A DNA stretch of 64,000 bases from Neptuniibacter marinus. GTDB lineage: Bacteria > Pseudomonadota > Gammaproteobacteria > Pseudomonadales > Balneatricaceae. The stretch's first letter is position 1, and every line of letters starts with the position of its first letter. A program made the translations under genes and the position numbers. Positions 26,569-35,236 of this stretch are shown here, piece by piece. The stretch covers positions 1-64,000 of the forward strand of contig NZ_LUTR01000002.1 of NCBI RefSeq assembly GCF_001597725.1, in the 5' to 3' direction. A model generated the notes under the pieces. The model had not been told where the DNA came from. It did not search any database and worked only from the letters and a program-made list of their open reading frames with translations.

Positions 26569-27623
26569 TTCACTTTCACCGGCTTAGCCAAAGAGTGATC
26601 AAAACCAATGAGCTTAACTTTCTCCCATTGAGTTTGGGCTTTTTTACGTCGCTTAAAATACTGAGGAGTAGCGCTAAACACCGGGATATTAAGGTAACGG
26701 ATTTGCAGAACATCTTTATCTGGACAAAATTCGACACAACGACCGCATAAGGTACAGTCAGGCAAGGTGATATCTTTAGCTTTATCTGTTGCATTGTGAT
26801 CTGTCTGGAGCTCTTTTATATCCATAGGGCAAGCTTCAGCGCAAAGGCCGCACTTATCACAGCGCGAAGACCCCTTCTTAACTAAACGAACAAAACCCAT
26901 CTTGCGAAACACTGCATGCATCGCCAACAAAGGACAGATACGGCAAAACGGCTGACGCAAGGTCATGGACATAGCGATAACCAAACCAAAAAGAAAATCA
27001 CCTAAGATAGACAGCACCATATAGCTAGGAGTCGAAATATCAACAAACAACTGCTCATCACTACCTGTAAACAGTGTTGTCAGAATACGGCTAGGGCATA
27101 TTTGGCAGAAGGGGTCACCCCACTCATCACTCAGAAAACCTAAACTGGTCAATGCTGGTAGGCCAAACACTAATCCACCGAGCATAAGCCACTTAATAGG
27201 CCTTACTTTATCCACAGCACCGTGGGACAAACTTTTCACTTGGCGCAATCCCAGCTTTTGACCAATAAGCCCCATCACCTCTTGGAAAAAACCCAAAGGG
27301 CAGACCCAACCACAAAAGGCCTTGTTAAGAAGTACAAACATCATTAAAAAAGTAACGATCGTTGTACCCACCGGTAGCAACAATTTCAAATAATCACCGC
27401 TATCAACTGCAGGCCCCAAACGATGATGAAACTGATGCTGTAATGGAATAAGAGCACAGTAATCAGCGTTCATAGAATCATACGCGCAGCTTAATGATGG
27501 CAAAGCACCGGAGAGCTTATCCGCCGCATAGAAACCAACAACCGTCGACCCATAAACCAAGAAAACAAACATAAATAACTGCACAAAACGCCGCAGTACC
27601 GTTAGGTTTTTCAACGTATTCAC
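26565..27623 (-). CDS. NapH/CcoG-type membrane 4Fe-4S protein
   Basis: 352 residues, GTG start at 27623. Several transmembrane helices contain cysteine motifs NKAFCGWVCPLGFFQE (~102) and DPFCQICPSR (~170), RQPFCRICPLL (~222); two 4Fe-4S ferredoxin motifs follow, CDKCGLCAEACP (~253) and CTLCGRCVEFCP (~286). This is the fold of NapH/NosR/CcoG-type membrane quinol or ferredoxin oxidoreductases; CcoG reduces Cu(II). Here it heads neither a nap nor a nos cluster but sits in a TonB operon; the electron acceptor is unknown. Confidence 0.85.
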   Translation of the reverse strand: MNTLKNLTVLRRFVQLFMFVFLVYGSTVVGFYAADKLSGALPSLSCAYDSMNADYCALIPLQHQFHHRLGPAVDSGDYLKLLLPVGTTIVTFLMMFVLLNKAFCGWVCPLGFFQEVMGLIGQKLGLRQVKSLSHGAVDKVRPIKWLMLGGLVFGLPALTSLGFLSDEWGDPFCQICPSRILTTLFTGSDEQLFVDISTPSYMVLSILGDFLFGLVIAMSMTLRQPFCRICPLLAMHAVFRKMGFVRLVKKGSSRCDKCGLCAEACPMDIKELQTDHNATDKAKDITLPDCTLCGRCVEFCPDKDVLQIRYLNIPVFSATPQYFKRRKKAQTQWEKVKLIGFDHSLAKPVKVK

Positions 27624-28414
27624 TTCACTTTTCTCCTGCTATGCTCAGGTAAACGGCGATTAATAACAAAACCAAAAACAATGCCAGCAAGGGCAACACC
27701 TGCACCTAAACTGACACTTTTCCAACTTGTTTCGCTAGCGTGGTAAGCGGTAGTTAAACTTGCCTCATAAGTAACGCCATCTTTCTCCACCGCACTAAAC
27801 ATTTGCAACTCAGCAGCGGGGGTAGCACGTTTAAGCGGCACTATTTCTGGAAAATCTTCCGGTGTAAACAGCTGCACACGGCCTTCATCATCGGTATGTA
27901 CCACTTTATTACTACCTAAGGTGGTAGTAGCGAGCAAAGGGTGATCAGCCAAAGGAGCGCCATCCAAAATCACATTAAAGTTATACGTCTTTAAGCTTTC
28001 ATAGCGCCAATGCTCTCTTGGCAAGGGAGAGGGGATTATTTGCAAACCACCCAATTCAACAGCGAGAAGATCAGAGGGAGATGTACTAACTGGACGGCCG
28101 TTGTTATAAATATATCGAACCGCTAGACTCTGAAAATTATCACTCTTTTGACGAGCCACTAGCGCGTGATAACTATCTTTCCCAGTCGGTTTCAGTGTAA
28201 CGATACTGTTCTTTTTATCTAAGGGAGCGGACACTAAATCCGAATGAATAAATTCGATAACAGAACTAAACTCAGGCTGCTCACCCATCAACTGAAACTG
28301 CTTAGCTTGACGGCCATGACCTGAAGAGTGAGTTTGCTCTACCGGTTGCCAATAGATATTAGCGACTGACGAGGTAGTTACAAAGAGAAGTAAAGAAGGT
28401 AGATATTTACTCAT
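27620..28414 (-). CDS. Secreted, C-terminally anchored DUF4198-like protein
   Basis: 264 residues. Signal peptide (1-18, ending SVA), a beta-rich region where LAVELGGLQIIPSPLP (~112) and NFNVILDGAPLADHPLL (~143) and HTDDEGRVQLFTPEDFP (~170) follow the pattern of DUF4198 proteins found next to metal transporters, then a C-terminal transmembrane helix (SLGAGVALAGIVFGFVI, ~232-248) and a basic tail. First gene of the six-gene operon; it overlaps the Fe-S gene by 4 bp (ATGA-type coupling). The DUF4198 likeness is by pattern and is moderate. Confidence 0.6.
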   Translation of the reverse strand: MSKYLPSLLLFVTTSSVANIYWQPVEQTHSSGHGRQAKQFQLMGEQPEFSSVIEFIHSDLVSAPLDKKNSIVTLKPTGKDSYHALVARQKSDNFQSLAVRYIYNNGRPVSTSPSDLLAVELGGLQIIPSPLPREHWRYESLKTYNFNVILDGAPLADHPLLATTTLGSNKVVHTDDEGRVQLFTPEDFPEIVPLKRATPAAELQMFSAVEKDGVTYEASLTTAYHASETSWKSVSLGAGVALAGIVFGFVINRRLPEHSRRKVK

Positions 28415-28556
28415 AGAAAAATAGCCACAAGAGTTGAATTGCGGCGATTTTAACTAAAGAGGAGTAATTATAAATGTGACCCAATGCCACATGACAATTA
28501 GTCACAGTCTGAAAATGACGGCTCTGCTATATAAGGTATAGCCCCTAAACATTTTT

Positions 28557-31409
28557 TTAAGAGAAGTGTTTCTGCTCAAACTCCTTAACTGGAATCGGCT
28601 TTTCATAAAGGAAACCTTGCCCCTCAACACAACCGACATCAGCCAGAAACTTCACCTGTTCGATCGTTTCAATACCTTCTGCTACGGTAACTAAACCAAA
28701 ATGATGTGCCACATCAATAATCGCCGATGTGATAGCTGCATCATCTTTATCATGGGGAAGATCACTAATAAATGCGCGATCGATTTTGAGCTGATCCAGA
28801 TTAAAACGTTTTAAGTAGGCCATACTTGAATAGCCCGTACCAAAATCATCTAACGACAGTTGAACACCCAGATTCTTTAGCTCTTGAAGCAACACTAAAG
28901 TCGCTTCTTCATTTTGCATCAATGTGCTCTCTGTAATTTCTATAACAAGAGCATTTGCAGCCAGACCCGACTCACTTAAAGCACTACGGACCTCATCAAC
29001 CAGTTCCGGTCTAAACTGCCGTACAGATACATTTACGGACATTGTGAGCTTGGCATTATATTGTTCTGACCATTTAGCTGCTTGAAGACAGGCTTGCTCT
29101 AGCACCCAACGGCCGATTTGAATTATCAACCCCGTCTCTTCTGATAAAGGAATAAAAGCATCCGGTGAAACCAGTCCTTGTATTGGATGCTGCCAACGAA
29201 TAAGAGCCTCACAACCAACCAACTGATTATCTTGCAAACAAAACTGGGGTTGATAAAACAACTCAAACTCTTTGTTCTTTATCGCTTTACGAAGCTCTGT
29301 TTCAATATGCAAACGTTGAGATGCTTGATGATTCATCTCAGCAGTAAAGAATTGATAGTTATTGCGGCCTTGAGCTTTAGCAAAATGCACAGCAGCATCA
29401 GCATTTCTTAATAGCTCATCAAAACTTAATCCATCATTAGGGTAAACAGAAATACCTATGCTTGGCGTGACCGTTAAATGACCATCATTCTCTAATGGCC
29501 TAGAGACTTCATGTAAAATACGTTCCGATAGACTAACTGCTGACTCTAAGTGGTCTAACTCTGACATAAGGATCACAAATTCATCCCCACTTAAACGACT
29601 TACGGTGTCTCCTTCTCTGAGTAAAGACTTCAGACGTTTAGCTATTTTTTGTAGGATTTCATCCCCAAAACCATGCCCTAAACTATCGTTAATATTCTTA
29701 AAATGGTCTAAATCTATATAAAGCAGCGCAAATTGTTGCTCACCTTTTTGCTTACTAACACTGATCGTTTGATCCACTCTGTGACCAACAAGTCGCCGAT
29801 TAGGTAAGTTTGTCAAAGGGTCATAATCAGAGAGGTACGCTAATTTTTTCTCTACAGCTTTTCTTTCCGTCAAATCAGAAATGGAAGCTATATAGTTACG
29901 GACATTATCCATCTCATCGACAAAGGTACTAATTGCCAACCATTGCGGGAAAACTTCTCCGTTTTTCCTGCGGTTCCAAATCTCTCCACTCCACTGCCCA
30001 TACTCTTTAAGCTGAGTCCACATATTGCTATAAAAGTCTTTATCATGCCGTCCTGAGCGCAAAAAGTTGGGGTTTTTATTCATAACATCAGCAGAGCTAT
30101 ACCCTGTGATCGCAGCGAATGCATTGTTTACTGCAATAATTCTATTGTCGGCGTTAGTCACCATAATGCCCTCACTGGCATTATGAAAAACCCGTGACGC
30201 TAACTCTAATTGATCCGCATTTTGATAAAGCTCTTTCTGCTTTTGCTCAAGATCACGATGATACTGCGTGAACTTTCTTTTCATCCACTGAGAAAAGATA
30301 AAGGATAGACTCAGCGTTATAATTGCCACAATAATAAGAAATATATATAACTGATCGCGATCTTCTTTTTGTGTTTTCGCCAATAGAGCCTTCTGCTCCT
30401 GCAGCAGATCTTCAACTTCCTTAGGATAAAAGCCTGCAATAAGGATCAAATCCAATTGCTCTATACTTCGCACTAAAGACTTTTTCGGATACGGGCCTCC
30501 TCCGTCGGGAAGAAACCAATCGTAATTAATAAAACCACCTCCTTGTTTAGCCACCCCAAGTGCTTTAGTGATGATATTTTTTTCTAGTTCATTGATCTCT
30601 TTATTGGCCGTATGGCCAGCTTGATAACTCACGCCTGATGTAGATAAAACCTTACCTTTATTATCGACGACCAATATATAGCCATACTTACCGAAATGGA
30701 CTGCCTGTAAACGTTTTATTGCTTGCTGCTTCAAATCGTTTTCAATAAAGGAAAGGTAATCCCCTGTTCCAATAATCCATTCATAAGGTTCAAAGGTTTT
30801 AACAAAGGTTAGCTTTTCACGCATAGTGTCTGTTTTAGATGAGGGATACCAGCGATAACGAGAGTAACCTTCCCCCTCATCATTATCAACGGCAGCCAAT
30901 AGACCACGCATAATATAGTGCCCAGTATCATCTTGGTTATTATATAACGAGCGCCCTTCGGCCGATGGTGAGGTAGGTAACAAAATGCACGTGCCATCTT
31001 TATCATCAATAAAGATATAACCACGTCCATTAAAAAAACGAAGACCCCTTAATGATTCGCGAATAAGCGCTTTTATTTCAGCGGCTGGTCTACTCCCATG
31101 CTCCCGCTCATAAATGGTTGTTGCCACCAAATGGGCTTTTAATACTTCAGCGCGTGCTTGTTCTTTTAGTACATCTTCAGCTTGAGCGATAACATAACGT
31201 ATATAGTCCTCCGCACTGTCAATTTCCGAAACAACACGATCTTGTCCCTTTTTTAAAAACTCCTGTTCAAGAGCAAAAAGGCGATGACTATTGTCAGTAT
31301 GATTTTTAATCAAGAAATGCGATGCAACTATAACTAATAGAGCTACAGCTATAGCTACAGTCCCAAGTAATAGAAATCGGGGAAATGCATGTATTTGATT
31401 TTGAGGCAT
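28557..31409 (-). CDS. Cache-PAS-GGDEF-EAL cyclic-di-GMP enzyme
   Basis: 950 residues. Transmembrane helix 1 (~12-30), two periplasmic sCache-like domains (FFNGRGYIFIDDKDGTCIL ~123; GKYGYILVVDNKGKVLS ~238), helix 2 (~353-373), a PAS domain (NASEGIMVTNADNRIIAVN ~411), a GGDEF domain whose signature is SGDEF (SRLSGDEFVILM ~607), and an EAL domain with CEALIRWQHP (~722), EITEST (~813) and DDFGTGYSS (~841). The intact EAL motifs suggest phosphodiesterase activity; the Ser in SGDEF leaves cyclase activity uncertain. Extracellular ligand sensing drives c-di-GMP turnover and hence motility/biofilm control. Stands alone. Confidence 0.95.
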   Translation of the reverse strand: MPQNQIHAFPRFLLLGTVAIAVALLVIVASHFLIKNHTDNSHRLFALEQEFLKKGQDRVVSEIDSAEDYIRYVIAQAEDVLKEQARAEVLKAHLVATTIYEREHGSRPAAEIKALIRESLRGLRFFNGRGYIFIDDKDGTCILLPTSPSAEGRSLYNNQDDTGHYIMRGLLAAVDNDEGEGYSRYRWYPSSKTDTMREKLTFVKTFEPYEWIIGTGDYLSFIENDLKQQAIKRLQAVHFGKYGYILVVDNKGKVLSTSGVSYQAGHTANKEINELEKNIITKALGVAKQGGGFINYDWFLPDGGGPYPKKSLVRSIEQLDLILIAGFYPKEVEDLLQEQKALLAKTQKEDRDQLYIFLIIVAIITLSLSFIFSQWMKRKFTQYHRDLEQKQKELYQNADQLELASRVFHNASEGIMVTNADNRIIAVNNAFAAITGYSSADVMNKNPNFLRSGRHDKDFYSNMWTQLKEYGQWSGEIWNRRKNGEVFPQWLAISTFVDEMDNVRNYIASISDLTERKAVEKKLAYLSDYDPLTNLPNRRLVGHRVDQTISVSKQKGEQQFALLYIDLDHFKNINDSLGHGFGDEILQKIAKRLKSLLREGDTVSRLSGDEFVILMSELDHLESAVSLSERILHEVSRPLENDGHLTVTPSIGISVYPNDGLSFDELLRNADAAVHFAKAQGRNNYQFFTAEMNHQASQRLHIETELRKAIKNKEFELFYQPQFCLQDNQLVGCEALIRWQHPIQGLVSPDAFIPLSEETGLIIQIGRWVLEQACLQAAKWSEQYNAKLTMSVNVSVRQFRPELVDEVRSALSESGLAANALVIEITESTLMQNEEATLVLLQELKNLGVQLSLDDFGTGYSSMAYLKRFNLDQLKIDRAFISDLPHDKDDAAITSAIIDVAHHFGLVTVAEGIETIEQVKFLADVGCVEGQGFLYEKPIPVKEFEQKHFS

Positions 31410-31538
31410 AAATTACTGAGACACCGATCCGATATAGGCAGTTAGTTTCGTATCTACGATCACAATCCTATGAAACGCACATCATCTAAGCGTTTGGGAT
31501 CTGCTTGATGCAGGCCAGATTGGCCGATTCTACCAGAA

Positions 31539-31563
31539 ACCATTCAAACTAAGGATGAATGGT
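31539..31563 (-). terminator. Terminator-like hairpin after the V/A-ATPase operon
   Basis: ACCATTCA pairs with TGAATGGT around a 9-nt loop; T-run weak on the minus strand. 34 bp after the ntpA stop. Confidence 0.45.
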
Positions 31564-31596
31564 CGGTTTATTTATTGATACAGATCAACAAAACCA

Positions 31597-33408
31597 CTAG
31601 GGTTTTGTTAAGTGTTCAATTTCTGCGTAATACCGACGAAAATCGGGACTATCTGAGCGACTATAATTTAAGTTTTTAAACAAGCTCGTCAGTTTCACAA
31701 AGTGATCCCTGACCTCCGTTTTATCTTTAAACACTGCAGGTGCAAACAAGCAAGCACGTAGCAATTGAAAGGTATCTTTCTGTCTCAATAAAGGCACGGA
31801 TATATCTACATCATCAAATGCATCTTGCTGGAGGTAAACTTGATCTAAACAGATCGACTTGTGGTACAAAACATAGTCATCTAGCGTTACCCCTTCCTCC
31901 CCAGTCACTTGCATCATCTGTTGAACAGACTCGCCTTCACTTAATAAAAGCTGCATCTCTTTGACTTGATCAACCCAGCCCTCACCTAAATTCTCTTTAT
32001 ACCAAACAGAGATCTGATCTAAATAACGAGACCACGAAATTAAAGGATCAACCGCAGGATATGCACGTTTATAAGCACGTTCAGCACTTAAGCCAAGAAA
32101 TGCTTTAACCGTTCTTAAGGTCGATTGAGTCACCGGTTCCTCAAAGTTACCGCCCGCAGGAGAGACCGTACCGATCAAAGTCAGGCTACCTAAATCACCT
32201 GCATTATTCTGAATAACACCTGCTCTTTCATAAAGTGCGCGTATAGCAGAATCCAGATACGCAGGGAAAGCCTCTTCACCTGGAATCTCCTCTAAACGAC
32301 CAGAGGTTTCACGCATCGCTTGTGCCCAGCGAGAGGTGGAGTCAGCGATGACAAGCACGTTATATCCCATCTGACGATAGTATTCGCTGATGGTTATACC
32401 TGTATAAATTGATGCTTCTCGTGCAGCTACGGGCATTGACGATGTATTACAAATAATAACGGTACGATCCATAAGTGAGCCACCTTTAGGATCGGACATA
32501 TTTGGAAACTCGGTGATCGTCTCAACAACCTCACCTGCACGCTCACCACAGGCAACAATAACCACTATATCTACATCAGAAAAACGAGAAATAAGGCTTT
32601 GTAGTACGGTTTTACCCGCACCAAATGGACCTGGAATACAGGCTGTACCGCCACGGGCGATAGGGAAAAAAGTATCGATTAATCGTATTGATGTTAACAG
32701 CGGCTTATCAGGATATTGGCGTACACTCTTACCACTTCTTAACAATGGCTGGCTTACCGGTACACGAACAGGCCATTTTTGCTGCATGGAGACTTCCATC
32801 TCCTCTGCATCATCAGTTACGCGAAGACGGGCAACAGGCGTATCGACTGTAAATGTTCCCTCTTGGATCCAGCTCACTTCAGCACAATCTTGTAGATCAA
32901 AAGGAGTCATGATGTGATGTTTGAAGCGCCCCTCTTGCACATGACCAATCACATCCCCCGCTTCCACTTTATCGCCAATCTTCACGCAAGGCTGAAAAGC
33001 CCAATGCTGTTGTCGATCTATCCCATCAACTTCCAAACCTCGCGGTAGGAAGAAACCATGCTTCGAGGCTATCTTCTCAAGAGGATTTTGCAAACCATCA
33101 TAAACTTGCCCAAGCAGCCCAGGTCCTAAAGTAACCGACAGCATATGCCCGCTTTGCGTAACATCGTCACCTACAGCAACCCCGCGAGTATTCTCAAAAA
33201 CTTGCACATCAGCCTCACCATGACGCACACGGAGAACCTCTGCCTGTAATGCTTCCTGCCGCCCCTCTTTTCCTAATCGTGTAGGGCAGATATGAACCAT
33301 TTCATTCTTTAAAATAGGGAAGTAATCACCATCGTTACCTTTAAGCAATTTAATTGTAACAATGTCGTCCCTTACCGCCACAACCTGCGCTGTAATATGC
33401 TGATTCAC
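31597..33408 (-). CDS. ntpA: V/A-type ATPase catalytic subunit A
   Basis: 603 residues from GTG 33408. Walker A is PGPFGAGKTVLQSL (~residues 232-245); Walker B-region and arginine-finger signature ESRWA-type stretch is present (IADSTSRWAQAMRE ~318), plus GTVSPAGGNFEEPVTQ (~395). The non-homologous region of V-type A subunits lies at ~110-190. It hydrolyses ATP to drive the rotor. Here it is the last gene of the operon, which is unusual (A normally precedes B). Confidence 0.95.
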   Translation of the reverse strand: MNQHITAQVVAVRDDIVTIKLLKGNDGDYFPILKNEMVHICPTRLGKEGRQEALQAEVLRVRHGEADVQVFENTRGVAVGDDVTQSGHMLSVTLGPGLLGQVYDGLQNPLEKIASKHGFFLPRGLEVDGIDRQQHWAFQPCVKIGDKVEAGDVIGHVQEGRFKHHIMTPFDLQDCAEVSWIQEGTFTVDTPVARLRVTDDAEEMEVSMQQKWPVRVPVSQPLLRSGKSVRQYPDKPLLTSIRLIDTFFPIARGGTACIPGPFGAGKTVLQSLISRFSDVDIVVIVACGERAGEVVETITEFPNMSDPKGGSLMDRTVIICNTSSMPVAAREASIYTGITISEYYRQMGYNVLVIADSTSRWAQAMRETSGRLEEIPGEEAFPAYLDSAIRALYERAGVIQNNAGDLGSLTLIGTVSPAGGNFEEPVTQSTLRTVKAFLGLSAERAYKRAYPAVDPLISWSRYLDQISVWYKENLGEGWVDQVKEMQLLLSEGESVQQMMQVTGEEGVTLDDYVLYHKSICLDQVYLQQDAFDDVDISVPLLRQKDTFQLLRACLFAPAVFKDKTEVRDHFVKLTSLFKNLNYSRSDSPDFRRYYAEIEHLTKP

Positions 33409-34097
33409 TAATTATTCCCCTGTAATAACTGCTGATTCAAACCAGAAAGTTCTAACAACACACTGCGCGACTTATTAAACGTGTCTACGGCTTTATCACC
33501 GTCATATCGTAAACAGCGTTCGGCGATTGCCCAGCGCAAAACAAAGCAGGCGAGTGCCTCAAAGCTAAAGTGATGGCTATGCTCTGCCTGGCGTAAACTT
33601 GTCCATAATTGCTGATTATAATATTGCTCTACAAGCATTGGCTTTTCTTTGCTCATTAAACGCTGCAACTGCAATAGCTGAGGACATACACGATCTAATC
33701 CAAAACCTGGCTCAAACCAATGCTTCTTAATCAATTGAACCCAACGTCCGGCACCATGGAACTGCGAAGGATCATCTAAACCTACGGCTCGACACCTCAA
33801 AGCAGCCAGTAAGGTTTTTAGCTCCATCTGATAGTTAATCAACTCCAACATAACTGGGGACTCGACCTTGCTCATATCGGCCTTCCACTGAGCAATCAGA
33901 TCTTTATCCGTCAACATAATGTAATGATCAATAATCGGATGAAATAGCGCTTCAATATTAGCCAACTGTGCGCTGCCTTCGTCTGACAACATGGTCAACC
34001 GACGATCTAAAGCAATCCGCGAAATAGGCAGCTGAGTACACTGCTCCAGTTCCGGCAGCCATGGTAGCGCCGTCATCAGCGTATAGTAATCCGACAC
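33408..34097 (-). CDS. V/A-type ATPase C-subunit-like protein (DUF2764 type)
   Basis: 229 residues from GTG 34097, which overlaps the ntpE stop (TAGTG). All helical; MSDYYTLMTALPWLPELEQ at the N-terminus matches the DUF2764 pattern (YY.L.a.LP.L) found in the C-subunit position of bacterial V-ATPase operons of the Chlamydia/spirochaete type. It is shorter than true NtpC (~330). Probably the central-stalk socket that links rotor and A3B3 head; this is inference from position. Confidence 0.75.
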   Translation of the reverse strand: MSDYYTLMTALPWLPELEQCTQLPISRIALDRRLTMLSDEGSAQLANIEALFHPIIDHYIMLTDKDLIAQWKADMSKVESPVMLELINYQMELKTLLAALRCRAVGLDDPSQFHGAGRWVQLIKKHWFEPGFGLDRVCPQLLQLQRLMSKEKPMLVEQYYNQQLWTSLRQAEHSHHFSFEALACFVLRWAIAERCLRYDGDKAVDTFNKSRSVLLELSGLNQQLLQGNN

Positions 34098-34780
34098 TAT
34101 CGAATCACTCCCTCAATGATCGCCCTAAATCGAGGCTGTAGATGTTTCAATAGAAGCTTAGCAACCGCCTCACTACTTAAATCAATCTCTACCTCTTGCC
34201 CACTCAAGCAGACCCTTATGCCCTTACCTTCATGCAGTTCAAAATTAACCCCTGCCCGCATCTGCTCAGCTGCTAAGGACTGGACAAACTGACTAAGCTT
34301 ACCTTCGCGGTACTCTTTAGGGTTTCTGCGTAGTTCATCTAAACCGATAAAGTCTTCAGGCAGTAAAACATCAATCGCTTTCGCCTGTGAAATCCCTTGA
34401 TCACTACTGACCTTAGCCACCAACTCTAAAATAAGGCTACGCATAAAAGCAGGGTTATCCATTTGAGTCGCAACTAACCGCTCAACTTGATCAGTAAAGG
34501 AGTGTGATAAAGTTTCTCTCACCTCAAGATGCATATCTCGCACAGCGATACGCAATGCATCTTCACCGGCTTGCTTAAGCTGTGCAGCCTCTTTCTTGGC
34601 CTTACTTAAAATAAGATCCGCTTCCTGCTTCGCTTGTGCAAGCAGCCAGTCCGCACGATGCTCAGCTTCTTCAACTAAGCGTTCCGCTTCATGTTGACCT
34701 TTTTGCACCCCTTGCTGACGTAGTTTTTCAATCAGATCCTCTACACCCGAAGAGGCTTGCGTTTTATGCTCGTTATTCAT
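34097..34780 (-). CDS. ntpE: V/A-type ATPase peripheral-stalk subunit E
   Basis: 227 residues from ATG 34780, five bases after an AGGTGG site; an in-frame GTG at 34789 is less likely. The N-terminal ~90 residues are a long charged, Ala/Glu-rich coiled coil (GQHEAERLVEEAEHRADW), followed by a globular C-terminal domain (SDQGISQAKAIDVLLP), as expected of E. It connects the catalytic head to subunit I. No separate subunit G/H gene is visible. Confidence 0.85.
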   Translation of the reverse strand: MNNEHKTQASSGVEDLIEKLRQQGVQKGQHEAERLVEEAEHRADWLLAQAKQEADLILSKAKKEAAQLKQAGEDALRIAVRDMHLEVRETLSHSFTDQVERLVATQMDNPAFMRSLILELVAKVSSDQGISQAKAIDVLLPEDFIGLDELRRNPKEYREGKLSQFVQSLAAEQMRAGVNFELHEGKGIRVCLSGQEVEIDLSSEAVAKLLLKHLQPRFRAIIEGVIR

Positions 34781-34789
34781 ATTAACCAC

Positions 34790-35236
34790 CTAGGCTGGCA
34801 CACCTGCACTGATAACTAATGCAAAAATAAACGCAAACACAGCAAACCCTTCCACAATTGCAGCAGGCGCTAACGACATACCAAAGATTTCAGGACGAAT
34901 TTTTGCAACATTAATTGCAGAAGCACAGCAACGCCCCTGCCAAGCAGCACTGAACAATAATGCTAAACCACAAAGCAAACCTATCGCCGCTAAACCGGGC
35001 GCATTATCAACAGTGATCTCACGGTTCAAAGCAAACATCACCACAATCCCATAAATTGACTGTGATGAAGGCATTGCAGCAATACCTATGTACCGGCCAT
35101 GGCCTGTTTCTGTCTCTAATAAAGCACCACATGCGGCCTGCCCAGCAAGAGCACAGCCAATCATGCTACCAATAGCCCCTAACGCCATAGGCCCATACAA
35201 ACCAGCCCAACCCAAAGCAATGATTAGGTTATCCAA
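34790..35236 (-). CDS. ntpK: V/A-type ATPase rotor (proteolipid) subunit K
   Basis: 148 residues from TTG 35236 with an AGGAGGT site upstream. Four hydrophobic helices in two hairpins. The ion-binding Glu is in AIVEGFAVFAF (helix 4, ~residue 129); helix 2 has AMPSSQSIYG (residues 54-63), where Enterococcus NtpK has P-x-T-Q; helix 3 has AWQGRCCA with another Gln. This set of S/T, Q, Q and E matches the Na+-ligand pattern, so a Na+-coupled rotor is likely. The first hairpin lacks a Glu, as in NtpK. Confidence 0.88.
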   Translation of the reverse strand: MDNLIIALGWAGLYGPMALGAIGSMIGCALAGQAACGALLETETGHGRYIGIAAMPSSQSIYGIVVMFALNREITVDNAPGLAAIGLLCGLALLFSAAWQGRCCASAINVAKIRPEIFGMSLAPAAIVEGFAVFAFIFALVISAGVPA

